5,919 nt of DNA from Spirochaetaceae bacterium (GCA_031269165.1 JAISZQ010000124.1:1-5919); one strand, 5' to 3'; positions 1 through 5,788 are shown, counted from the stretch's first letter. The notes: generated by a model not told the origin, from the sequence alone. Numbers and translations are program-made.

Positions 1-6
1 GGATGG

Positions 7-65
7 CACAGATGAAGAGGCCTGCGGATTTTCACGGATGAAAGACAATAAATTTGTCCACAGAT
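7..65. repeat. Evenly spaced CACRGAT motifs
   Basis: The heptamer CACAGAT or CACGGAT occurs at 7-13, 33-39 and 59-65, exactly 26 bp apart each time. CACAGAT recurs in the right-hand repeat at 5851-5857. The motifs appear to be the degenerate outer part of the dispersed repeat that continues to 146. No ORF with a credible start covers this stretch. The spacing is seen directly; a function is not inferred. Confidence 0.45.
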
Positions 66-146
66 TGCGTGGATTTTTAGTTTTTTTGTCCGCGAATGTA
101 CGCGAATGTATGCGAATACATGCTGATGGGTATGTATTATTCGTAT
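56..146 (+). repeat. Dispersed intergenic repeat, left copy
   Basis: This copy matches the right edge of the window (5839-5919) in the same orientation. Bases 72-107 are identical to 5855-5890 (36 bp), and 128-146 are identical to 5901-5919 (19 bp, cut by the window end). Bases 56-80 match 5839-5863 at 19 of 25 positions. Between the identical blocks this copy carries three 10-bp units of the form CGCGAATGTA (91-120), where the other copy has two, so the copies differ in unit number. Similar CGCGAATNNA strings occur between genes in many unrelated bacteria (general knowledge). Function unknown. Confidence 0.85.
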
Positions 147-166
147 TTATTCGCGCTATTCGCGGA
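89..166. repeat. Large imperfect inverted repeat (about 78 nt)
   Basis: The left arm starts TCCGCGAAT (89-97) and runs through successive GCGAAT units to about 120. The right arm (about 133-166) ends ATTCGCGGA (158-166). Its reverse complement reads TCCGCGAAT, then GCGCGAAT, then TACGAAT, mirroring the left arm unit by unit with 1-3 nt indels. A transcript from either strand could fold into a long interrupted stem. There is no T-run on either side, so it does not look like a standard terminator. The left arm is the part shared with the right edge of the window. Confidence 0.7.
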
Positions 167-173
167 TCAAAAT

Positions 174-205
174 TCTTAAGTTGTTGACAGGGGAAGGACT
201 TCCCC
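174..205 (+). repeat. REP-like 32-bp element, copy A
   Basis: The element has an AT-rich conserved half ending TTGTTGACAG (181-190) followed by a short palindrome, GGGGAA (190-195), a 4-nt loop, TTCCCC (200-205). Its reverse complement matches 5711-5742 at 29 of 32 positions and also matches 5789-5820. The small GC-rich hairpin next to a conserved tail, in several intergenic copies, resembles REP-type elements. The embedded TTGACA (184-189) looks like a -35 box, but no acceptable -10 lies 16-18 bp downstream (207-212 reads TCGCTA), and the other copies point away from genes, so I do not call a promoter. Confidence 0.75.
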
Positions 206-305
206 CTCGCTACGGACTTGCATCCCGTGGGGTTTTGGAACAGGCCCAGAGGTAAAAGATACGTGGTGGATGGGCGGTGTTCAATTTGTACGTTATACTG
301 GGGGC
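206..305 (+). other. Leader of the AddB-like gene; no clear promoter
   Basis: This is the 100 bp between the REP-like element and the preferred start codon. A TATACT at 294-299 resembles a -10 box, but it lies only 6 bp before the ATG and has no -35 partner (271-276 reads TGGGCG). An AGAGGT at 248-253 is too distant from either possible start to be a normal ribosome binding site. No other recognisable signal is seen. Confidence 0.4.
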
Positions 306-3300
306 ATGACGGAACCGGCACGGGCAATCGACCGCATAATCAGGGAGCATATCGGGGACGAGGAGACGGTTTTTGTGTTTCCCTCGGAGATGGCGGCGTC
401 GGCCTATGCCGATCGGGCACTGGGGGATAGTATTCCCGTGGGCAACGGGCAGGGTGGGCGGCGCCCAAGTTCGGGTGGGCGGCGCATTATTTCGGGTGGG
501 CGGCGCACGATTTCGATGGAACGGTTTATCGCGTGGGATTCGTTTCTGGAAGAGGCCGTCCTGCCGCATCAGAAAGACCGTACCGCCGTCTCGGACGTGA
601 TGCGGAAGATGTTTGCCGCGATGGTGCTCGATGAAAACGCCCGCCGCGCCCAACAGAACGAGGCCCCGTTGTTCCGGTCTATCATTTACCCGCAGTACGC
701 GCGGTATTCGTCCTCGTTTACCGCGTGGGTGGCGGGAATTCTGCCACAACTGAGGATTTGGGCGGAGTCCGTCGCCGGAACGACCATCGAACAGATCGAC
801 GGGGTGGTGGGGGACTTCCTTTCCCCGAAGGGGAATCGTAGCCCTTCCTCCTCCGACGCCCCCAAGGGCCTCCACGGCAGGTGGGAGGACGCGCCGCACT
901 ATGATGAGGCGTGCGATTTTCGGACGCTGATCGCCCGTTATAAAGCGTTTCTGGCCGACAACAACCTGTTCGAAAGCGCGTGGGAACGGCCGCCCTTCAC
1001 CCACAACGGGAAACGCTATGTTCTGTTCTTTACCGAGGCCCTTGCCGACTTTCCCCTGTACCGGACGCTGCTCCTCGCGGCATCACCGCACGTTACTATC
1101 GCGAAAACGCCCGCTTTAGGCGCGGACGAAGCGGCGGCGGTGCCGGAGGCGGCGGCATTGGTGCCGTTCAAGACCTACTTCCTCAAAAACGCGAAGAGCG
1201 AGACCACCGCCGCCGCGTTGTTCATCATGAACCTGCATGAAAACGGCGTCGCATACGGCGAGATAACCGTCACGTCGCCCGATCTGGAGACCTACGAGCC
1301 TTATATTCTGGATGCGTGCGCCGCGCATGGGATTCCCGTCCAAAACGGCAGCGGGAAGCCGTTGTCGTCGTATCCGGCGGGCCGCCTGTTCTCCGCCTTG
1401 TCCACGTGCGTGTCAAAGAAGATGGCCGTCCCCACCGTCTCCGCGTTGCTCTTGAATCGCTCGATTCCGTGGAAAGAAGAGGCGGTGATCGACGCGCTCA
1501 TCGCCTACGGCCTCGAAAACAACTGCATCTGCTCGTGGGAAGCGGAGGACGGCGGTCCGGTTGACGTGTGGGAACACGCCTTCGAGAAAAGGCCCCCGCT
1601 TTTGCGCTTGCGGACGTTCTACCGCGACTTGAAACACGCGGCGCAGGGCCTCTGCTCGGCAACCCGTTTTGCCGCGATACGGGACCGCTACTTCGCGTTT
1701 CGGGACACGTTTATCGATGTCGGGAAGTTTCAGATTGAAGCAAGCGGCTACGGCACCCCCGCTAACGCTGCGTATAACGAGGCAAACATCGTGCTGGGCC
1801 GGTGTATCGCCGAACTTTCCGCGCTCATCCAGATTGAGAAGCATTTCCCGCAGATCAAGGTCCCGTCCCCCTGGCAGTTTTATACCAGTCACCTCGACAG
1901 CACAATCTACAAGACGCAAAGCGCGTCTGACGGCGTTATGCTTCTGCCCTACCGGGTGTCCGCGTCGGTGCCCTCGGTGTGCCACATCGTACTCGGCGCG
2001 AACCAGAACGCGATGCCGCAAATTTTCCGCGAACTGTCGTTTCTTTCCGGCGTCAAGAAGCGGCGGCTCCATATTGAAGACGTTGACGCTTCCGCAGTGT
2101 TTTTCACGCTGCACCGCTTTTCTTCCGCGCGCCGGGCGGTGTTTTTCTGTTCCGAGGAGACCTTTACCGGGTTCGCGCTGCCCTACAATGGTCTCGGCCT
2201 CTTGAACAATAAGCCTGAGTCCCTTGCCTCCGTGCTGGCTGCGGACGCCGTGTCCGAGGGGGATTTTCACGCGAGTTATTACGAGGAGGAGGCGCGGCGT
2301 TTTGAGGCGGTCGCGGATAACACGCCGGAAGCGGGCGACGTGAGCCGTTTCTTCGCGCTACAAAAAAGGGGGTTTGACGCCTTCGCTGTCCGGCACGAAA
2401 GCCCTGCCGCCGAGGGCGGGTTGTTTTCAGAAAGCGCGGCGGGGATCGGGGGGATTACGGGGATAAAAGAGCGTATTGCGGCGCGGTATGTCAAGGACAA
2501 CCGCCTTGTGGTCTCGGCTTCGGCCCTCCTTCCCTATTACCAGTGCGCGTTCTTCTGGCTCTTTCGCAATGTCTACCGGCTTGAAGAGGTCGATGCGGAA
2601 ACGTCCCTCATGTCGCCGTTTGCGCGGGGGAACATCTATCACGACGTGATGAAACGGGTGTTTACCGCCATCAAAGAACAGAATCTTCCGCTGGGGCTCA
2701 CGGAAACCGCCGGGGTGCCGGACGTGTTTCAATCTCTCCTCGCAGCAAGTACCGACGATGCCTTTGCCGCGCTCGCGTTGCGGGAAAGCGGGGAGAGCGC
2801 GTTGACGGAAACGCTTCTCTTGCCGCAAAAAGAAGCCGTCTTGGAAAAGTGCCGCGTCTTGTTTGAAAGGATGCTTAAAAAGTTCGAGGGGTGGACGGTC
2901 GCGGAAGTGGAACCGGAGCCGGAATGGGAGATGAGCGGGGCGAACTGGACGCTTGCGGGGAGGCCGGACCTGCTTCTGCGCGATGAGGCGGACGGCACTT
3001 ACGGCATCGTTGACTTCAAATCGGGCAAAACGCCGTCAAAAAGCGATTGCACCAACACGGAGGGGGAGGGCGTCAAGAACTTCCAGTTGCCCCTCTACCA
3101 CACGCTCGCCGAAAACCGGGGCTTTGTCCCGGCTGACGCGGGGTTTTTCATCGGCATCAAGGAGGCGAAGATTGACCAGATGTTTTATCCCCCGTCCGAA
3201 GACGCGCCTCAAGGCGGCGGCAAGCCGTCATTTGCCGCCGTGGCCGAAGACGTTGACGAGAAGACCCGGCGGTATGTCCGCGAAGTGTTGGACGTGGACT

Positions 3301-3422
3301 TTGAAAACAGTTGCAACGAAAAATACGGCGCATGTCTGCGGTGCGATTACCGCCGCCTGTGCCGCACGACCTTTACCGTCCAGCGGGAAACCCGCATAGG
3401 ACGGAAGCGTTACGCGCATTGA
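306..3422 (+). CDS. AddB-like PD-(D/E)XK nuclease with Fe-S cysteines
   Basis: Predicted 1038-residue cytosolic protein, probably the AddB-type subunit of an end-resection helicase-nuclease. The C-terminus has the RecB-family nuclease signature: H779 (IYHDVMKR), D888 (GRPDLLL), D903 and K905 (VDFKSGK), and Q927/Y931 (QLPLY). C747 plus C1010, C1013 and C1019 (spacing CX2CX5C) match the 4Fe-4S pattern of AddB and Cas4. Residues 560-571 (HIVLGANQNAMP) resemble the conserved strand-turn of AddB-type helicase cores. No Walker A motif (GxxGxGKT) is visible; residues 23-28 (FVFPSE) begin where one might be expected, so the helicase half is probably inactive. The start at 306 is chosen because the family-like sequence begins there; an in-frame ATG at 270 would add 12 unconvincing residues (MGGVQFVRYTGG). 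Neither start has a well-placed Shine-Dalgarno site. No AddA partner is visible. The family call is firm for the nuclease domain and less so for strict AddB orthology. Confidence 0.8.
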   Translation: MTEPARAIDRIIREHIGDEETVFVFPSEMAASAYADRALGDSIPVGNGQGGRRPSSGGRRIISGGRRTISMERFIAWDSFLEEAVLPHQKDRTAVSDVMRKMFAAMVLDENARRAQQNEAPLFRSIIYPQYARYSSSFTAWVAGILPQLRIWAESVAGTTIEQIDGVVGDFLSPKGNRSPSSSDAPKGLHGRWEDAPHYDEACDFRTLIARYKAFLADNNLFESAWERPPFTHNGKRYVLFFTEALADFPLYRTLLLAASPHVTIAKTPALGADEAAAVPEAAALVPFKTYFLKNAKSETTAAALFIMNLHENGVAYGEITVTSPDLETYEPYILDACAAHGIPVQNGSGKPLSSYPAGRLFSALSTCVSKKMAVPTVSALLLNRSIPWKEEAVIDALIAYGLENNCICSWEAEDGGPVDVWEHAFEKRPPLLRLRTFYRDLKHAAQGLCSATRFAAIRDRYFAFRDTFIDVGKFQIEASGYGTPANAAYNEANIVLGRCIAELSALIQIEKHFPQIKVPSPWQFYTSHLDSTIYKTQSASDGVMLLPYRVSASVPSVCHIVLGANQNAMPQIFRELSFLSGVKKRRLHIEDVDASAVFFTLHRFSSARRAVFFCSEETFTGFALPYNGLGLLNNKPESLASVLAADAVSEGDFHASYYEEEARRFEAVADNTPEAGDVSRFFALQKRGFDAFAVRHESPAAEGGLFSESAAGIGGITGIKERIAARYVKDNRLVVSASALLPYYQCAFFWLFRNVYRLEEVDAETSLMSPFARGNIYHDVMKRVFTAIKEQNLPLGLTETAGVPDVFQSLLAASTDDAFAALALRESGESALTETLLLPQKEAVLEKCRVLFERMLKKFEGWTVAEVEPEPEWEMSGANWTLAGRPDLLLRDEADGTYGIVDFKSGKTPSKSDCTNTEGEGVKNFQLPLYHTLAENRGFVPADAGFFIGIKEAKIDQMFYPPSEDAPQGGGKPSFAAVAEDVDEKTRRYVREVLDVDFENSCNEKYGACLRCDYRRLCRTTFTVQRETRIGRKRYAH
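453..515 (+). repeat. In-frame 21-bp tandem triplication
   Basis: Three consecutive 21-bp units lie at 453-473, 474-494 and 495-515. Each begins GGTGGGCGGCGC and ends TCG, with six variable bases (ccaagt, attatt, acgatt) between. The reading frame of the AddB-like gene stays open across them and gives GGRRPSS, GGRRIIS and GGRRTIS (residues 50-70). The conserved GC-rich core with a variable middle looks like repeat DNA tolerated inside a gene, between the first strand/helix of the protein (ending near SEMAASAYADRAL) and the following ERFIAWDSFL segment. Confidence 0.85.
810..835. repeat. Hairpin-rich, REP-like stretch inside the nuclease gene
   Basis: TTCCCC (821-826), loop GAA, GGGGAA (830-835) is a perfect 6-bp stem. 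It is preceded by GGGGACTTCC (810-819), whose GGGGA can alternatively pair with TCCCC (822-826). Both resemble the GGGGAA/TTCCCC stem of the REP-like elements at the window edges. The surrounding codons give a low-complexity segment (SPKGNRSPSSSDAPKG, residues 173-188) that does not look like folded core. It could be an old repeat insertion; this is inference from resemblance only. Confidence 0.35.
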
Positions 3423-3433
3423 AACGGGAAGGT

Positions 3434-3460
3434 GATCGGTGTTGATAACAGCGGCCGATC
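3434..3460. terminator. Possible bidirectional hairpin in the convergent gap
   Basis: GATCGG (3434-3439) and CCGATC (3455-3460) form a 6-bp stem with a 15-nt loop, extendable by one T-G wobble. It sits in the 40-bp gap between the ends of the convergent nuclease and hisF genes, where a shared terminator would be expected. The long loop and lack of a T-run on either strand make it a weak candidate. Confidence 0.25.
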
Positions 3461-3462
3461 CG

Positions 3463-4239
3463 CTACCATCTGACCGGCACGCCTTTGCCTTCCGCATAGT
3501 GTTTGATCGCGGGGATGGTCGTCTCCCCAAAGTGCAACATGGACGCGACGAGAGCCGCGTCCGCCTCACACACGCCGCCCTGCGCGCGAGGGATAAGCAC
3601 GGCGGCGATCTGGTCGAGGCTGCCCGCGCCGCCTGAGGCGATCACCGGCACCGGCACCGCGTCAAGTACGGCCCGCGTGAGTTCCCCGTCATAGCCTGCG
3701 CCGGTACCGTCGGCGTCAATCGAGTTGAGGAGGATTTCGCCCGCCCCGCGCTTTACCGCCTCCACAGCCCACGCCACCGCGTCAACGCCCGTATCGTCCC
3801 GCCCGCCCCGGGAAAAAGCGTGCCACACCCCATGCGCTGTTCGCGCCGCGTCAACCGACAGCACGACGCACTGGCTCCCGTAGGCCGCCGCCATCTCTTC
3901 GATCAACGCGGGCCGGTGCAGTGCCGCCGTACACACCGACACCTTGTCCGCTCCGGCGTTCATCGCCGCCCGCATATCGTCCAACGTACGGATGCCGCCG
4001 CCCACACAGAGCGGGATAAACACCTCGCGCGCCACCCGTGAGACAATCTCCAGCAGGGTTGCGCGGCTCTTGTAGGACGCGCCGATGTCGAGGAAGGTAA
4101 GCTCGTCCGCACCCTCGTCGTTGTACCGTTTGGCAAGCGTCACCGGGTCGCCCGCGTCGACAAGGCCCTTGAACTTGACGCCCTTCACCACCCGCCCGTC
4201 GTCCACGTCGAGGCAGGGGATTATCCGCTTTGCAATCAC
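3463..4239 (-). CDS. hisF: Imidazole glycerol phosphate synthase, cyclase subunit HisF
   Basis: This 258-residue (beta/alpha)8-barrel cyclase joins ammonia from HisH with PRFAR to give imidazole glycerol phosphate and AICAR, the fifth step of histidine biosynthesis, in the cytosol. It begins with the hallmark IAKRIIPCLDV. Catalytic D11 and D130 are present, as are K19, the phosphate-binding segments CVGGGIR (78-84) and ASGGAG (201-206), and the probable ammonia-gate residues R5, E46, K99 and E168. The start is GTG at 4239, supported by a strong Shine-Dalgarno site inside hisH and by alignment of the conserved N-terminus. The start overlaps the hisH stop by 4 bp (GTGA), suggesting translational coupling. 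An unusual short insertion (about residues 216-225, PRAQGGVCEA) sits just before ADAALVAS. The canonical PCLDV start argues against the HisF2-like paralogues of sugar pathways. Confidence 0.97.
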   Translation of the reverse strand: MIAKRIIPCLDVDDGRVVKGVKFKGLVDAGDPVTLAKRYNDEGADELTFLDIGASYKSRATLLEIVSRVAREVFIPLCVGGGIRTLDDMRAAMNAGADKVSVCTAALHRPALIEEMAAAYGSQCVVLSVDAARTAHGVWHAFSRGGRDDTGVDAVAWAVEAVKRGAGEILLNSIDADGTGAGYDGELTRAVLDAVPVPVIASGGAGSLDQIAAVLIPRAQGGVCEADAALVASMLHFGETTIPAIKHYAEGKGVPVRW

Positions 4240-4862
4240 CGCGCACCTCCTTCGATCCAGTTATGCAACAACCGCAACCCGGCTTCGCCCGACTTTTCCG
4301 GGTGGAACTGCACGGCAGAGAGGTTGCCCCTTTCCAATGCCGAGCAGTACGGGAGATAATAATCGGTGGTTGCGGCGGTTACCGCATCGTCGAGCGGGGC
4401 GCAGTAATACGAATGGATATAATAGAAGAACGTTGCATCTTTGAGCCCGTCAAAGAGTCGGGAGCCGCGCCGCGCCGCCGTTTCGTTCCAGCCGATCTGC
4501 GGCACCTTGCGGCCGGGGAACTTCTTTACGCCGCCCTTCACGACCGACAACCCCGCGATACCGGGGGCCTCCTCCGACCATTCAAACAAGACCTGCATCC
4601 CGATACAGATCCCCAGAAAAGGCCGCCCCGCGCCGATCCACGCTTTCAGCCCCGGCACATACCCCGCCGTTTCCAGCGCGTTCATCGCCGACGCGAAATG
4701 CCCGTCTCCGGGAAAAATAATCTTGTCAAACACGGCGGCGAGTAGCTCTTCCGGCCCCTCCACAAAACGCGCCGTGATCCCCGTCTCCCGTCCGAGCCGC
4801 GAAAGCGCGTTCATCACCGAGCCAAGATTGCCCGCGCCGTAGTTCAACACCCCGATCGTCAT
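4236..4862 (-). CDS. hisH: Imidazole glycerol phosphate synthase, glutaminase subunit HisH
   Basis: This 208-residue class I glutamine amidotransferase hydrolyses glutamine and passes the ammonia through the HisF barrel. The triad is complete: C86 in GICIGMQ (84-90), with H187 and E189 in QFHPEKSG (185-192). The N-terminus (IGVLNYGAGNLGSV) and length are typical of the family. The oxyanion-strand motif, usually PGVG, reads PGDG (51-54, FPGDGHF), a notable substitution. The ATG at 4862 is fixed by the conserved N-terminus, yet no Shine-Dalgarno site precedes it (the six bases before the ATG read AACGGC). It lies directly upstream of hisF with a 4-bp overlap, and 161 bp downstream of the cheY-like gene on the same strand. 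No other his gene is in the window. Confidence 0.97.
   Translation of the reverse strand: MTIGVLNYGAGNLGSVMNALSRLGRETGITARFVEGPEELLAAVFDKIIFPGDGHFASAMNALETAGYVPGLKAWIGAGRPFLGICIGMQVLFEWSEEAPGIAGLSVVKGGVKKFPGRKVPQIGWNETAARRGSRLFDGLKDATFFYYIHSYYCAPLDDAVTAATTDYYLPYCSALERGNLSAVQFHPEKSGEAGLRLLHNWIEGGAR
4245..4252 (-). promoter_or_regulatory. Ribosome binding site of hisF
   Basis: On the minus strand these bases read AAGGAGGT, a full anti-16S match, 5 nt before the GTG start of hisF at 4239. The site lies inside the last codons of hisH (around EGGAR) and supports the GTG start despite the absence of an ATG. Confidence 0.85.
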
Positions 4863-4868
4863 GCCGTT

Positions 4869-4874
4869 ATAGTA
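4869..4874 (-). promoter_or_regulatory. Possible -10 box for a leaderless hisH transcript
   Basis: On the minus strand this reads TACTAT, with exactly six bases (AACGGC) before the ATG of hisH. Initiation 7 nt downstream would therefore start at the A of the start codon. That would fit the missing Shine-Dalgarno site. The match to TATAAT is only 4 of 6, and the -35 position (TAATCA) is poor, so this is speculative. Confidence 0.2.
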
Positions 4875-4897
4875 CCATTATCGGTGGATAGTGATTA

Positions 4898-4970
4898 GGG
4901 GGTGGGAGCGGTGCTTCCCGAGAACGGGAAACGCGGCCCGGCGGCAGAGGAACAGGTGCGCCCCTCCCCC
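4898..4970. other. GC-rich inverted repeat enclosing a hairpin, hisH upstream region
   Basis: GGGGGTGGGAGCG (4898-4910) can pair imperfectly (one mismatch, one bulge) with CGCCCCTCCCCC (4959-4970). Inside this, TTCCCG (4915-4920), loop AGAA, CGGGAA (4925-4930) forms a perfect 6-bp stem. The structure lies between the cheY-like gene and hisH and would be part of a hisH leader if the two are co-transcribed. No attenuator-type leader peptide rich in histidine codons is seen. Confidence 0.4.
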
Positions 4971-4972
4971 GA

Positions 4973-4990
4973 TTATCCTTTTCAGGATAA
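4973..4990 (-). terminator. GAAA-tetraloop hairpin after the response regulator gene
   Basis: On the minus strand a 7-bp stem TTATCCT/AGGATAA closes on a GAAA (GNRA-type) loop, starting 33 nt after the TAG stop of the cheY-like gene. The position suits a 3' end or processing signal. The bases that follow are TCGGGGGAGG rather than a U-run, so a classical intrinsic terminator is doubtful. Confidence 0.35.
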
Positions 4991-5023
4991 CCGAAGGCGA
5001 GACCTGCTTCAAAAGTAACCGGA

Positions 5024-5452
5024 CTATCTGTTTACGATTGATATAACGCGCTCAAGGACCTTCGTCCGGTCAAGCGGTTTTATGATGAAGCTCTTTGCGC
5101 CCATAAGGAGGCACTTTTTGACGACATCTTCCTTGCCGAGAGCGCTTACCATGATGACTTTTGCTTCTTTATTAATCGCCAAAATCTTTTCGAGCGCGGT
5201 TACGCCGTCCATGACCGGCATCGTGATGTCCATCGTTACGAGATCCGGCTTGAGCGACTGGAACTCGGCGACACCCTGGGCGCCGTCAGCGGCGGTACCA
5301 GCCACCTCAAATCCTTCCGACTGGAGTATCTGTCCAAGCTGCTTGGCGATAAACATGGAGTCATCCACAACGAGTACTCTGTATTTTGTTCCGTCGGGTT
5401 TTACTCCGGCGGGAGGTTTGGTATCACCAGGTAAATCGGGTTTGACCGTCAT
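5024..5452 (-). CDS. Single-domain CheY-like response regulator
   Basis: A 142-residue protein consisting of one receiver domain (about residues 24-142) after a Pro/Lys/Gly-rich, probably disordered N-terminal extension (1-23). The acidic pair D30/D31 (VVDDS), phosphoacceptor D75 (TMDITMP), switch S103 (MVSALG) and K125 (IIKPLD) are all present, so it should accept phosphate from a histidine kinase. No DNA-binding or enzyme output domain follows, so it should act through protein contacts, as CheY does at the flagellar switch. No kinase or chemotaxis gene is adjacent, so the partner is unknown and I give no gene symbol. The ATG at 5452 is supported by AGGAGG 5 nt upstream and a plausible promoter. 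By eye its codons are less GC-biased than those of the his and nuclease genes. Confidence 0.93.
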   Translation of the reverse strand: MTVKPDLPGDTKPPAGVKPDGTKYRVLVVDDSMFIAKQLGQILQSEGFEVAGTAADGAQGVAEFQSLKPDLVTMDITMPVMDGVTALEKILAINKEAKVIMVSALGKEDVVKKCLLMGAKSFIIKPLDRTKVLERVISIVNR

Positions 5453-5457
5453 CGTAT

Positions 5458-5463
5458 CCTCCT
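5458..5463 (-). promoter_or_regulatory. Ribosome binding site of the response regulator
   Basis: On the minus strand this reads AGGAGG, 5 nt before the ATG at 5452. It decides in favour of the full-length start, including the Pro-rich extension, over a start nearer the receiver domain. Confidence 0.8.
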
Positions 5464-5479
5464 ATCTTCTTCCGTCTGT

Positions 5480-5508
5480 ACTATACACCTTTACAAGGTT
5501 CACATCAA
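5480..5508 (-). promoter_or_regulatory. Sigma70-type promoter of the response regulator gene
   Basis: On the minus strand the -35 is TTGATG (5503-5508, 4 of 6 to consensus), the spacer 17 bp, and the -10 TATAGT (5480-5485, 5 of 6). The leader to the ATG would be about 20 nt and includes the AGGAGG site. A perfect TTGACA also occurs at 5515-5520 but has no -10 at a 17-bp spacing (CTTGTA). This promoter may also serve hisH and hisF downstream. Confidence 0.6.
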
Positions 5509-5633
5509 GGCCCATGTCAAGTATTCTATACTAACCGCGCCATTGTTGCAAGAGGCCGCATTGCGCCACCAGCAATTTCGATTTCAACGCGAACGCCGTT
5601 TGCCAGATTCCCTCCCCGCTGTGATTCGGGGGC
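5509..5633. other. Gene-free stretch without recognisable content
   Basis: Upstream of the cheY-like promoter I see no credible ORF, RNA gene or regulatory site until the hairpin at 5634. The direct repeat TTCGGGGG at 5625-5632 and 5654-5661 flanks that hairpin. Confidence 0.4.
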
Positions 5634-5655
5634 GGGGCATCCGTTAGGATGCCTT
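5634..5655. repeat. Strong hairpin, probable repeat-type element
   Basis: GGCATCC (5636-5642), loop GTTA, GGATGCC (5647-5653) is a perfect 7-bp stem that extends by G-T wobbles at the base. TTCGGGGG lies on either side (5625-5632, 5654-5661). No T-run follows on either strand and no gene ends nearby, so a terminator role is unlikely. A palindromic repeat element is more plausible, although only one copy is in the window. Confidence 0.55.
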
Positions 5656-5710
5656 CGGGGGTGGACCTACAACCCTCAACGTCCTGTTTCGGGTTTCCGG
5701 CCGGGGCGTG

Positions 5711-5742
5711 GGGGAAGACTTTCCCCTGTCAACAATTTAAGA
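5711..5742 (-). repeat. REP-like 32-bp element, copy B (inverted)
   Basis: This copy is the reverse complement of copy A (174-205), with 29 of 32 positions identical. The stem is GGGGAA (5711-5716), loop GACT, TTCCCC (5721-5726), followed by the conserved TGTCAACAA tail. The two differences near the loop leave the 6-bp stem intact, which suggests that the stem is under selection or that the copies are recent. Confidence 0.75.
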
Positions 5743-5785
5743 GTCTGTTCAAAATCTCCTCAAAGTCTGTTTAAAAACCCAGCAA
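5742..5785 (+). repeat. Short tandem duplication (2 x 22 bp)
   Basis: Two adjacent 22-bp units lie at 5742-5763 and 5764-5785. They share AGTCTGTT followed by AAAA and end in CAA, matching at about 17 of 22 positions. The duplication sits between the two REP-like copies B and C. No function is suggested. Confidence 0.5.
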
Positions 5786-5788
5786 AAG

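Noticed and set aside
54..62. DnaA-box-like TTGTCCACA
   Set aside because: One mismatch to TTATCCACA, a single site inside a dispersed repeat, with no cluster, AT-rich unwinding region or dnaA/dnaN genes.
184..189. TTGACA as a -35 box for the nuclease gene
   Set aside because: It belongs to the repeat family, recurs in inverted copies that point away from genes, and has no -10 box 16-18 bp downstream.
1..205. CRISPR array
   Set aside because: The repeated units are about 10 bp, degenerate and adjacent, with no unique spacers of constant length and no cas genes. The Fe-S nuclease is AddB-like in length and context, not Cas4.
210..1004. Minus-strand open frame of 264 codons containing APPTR-like repeats
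   Set aside because: It is the antisense reading of the nuclease 5' region; the repeats are the reverse reading of the 21-bp tandem units.
1413..2270. Long open frame on the minus strand inside the nuclease gene (285 codons)
   Set aside because: It lies antisense to a gene with clear nuclease motifs. Its product is basic and compositionally odd with no recognisable motif, and it is explained by the GC-rich third positions of the real gene.
3463..4862. HisF2/HisH2-type pair of a surface sugar pathway
   Set aside because: Both proteins carry the canonical biosynthetic signatures (PCLDV with D11 and D130; complete Cys-His-Glu triad), and no sugar biosynthesis genes adjoin.
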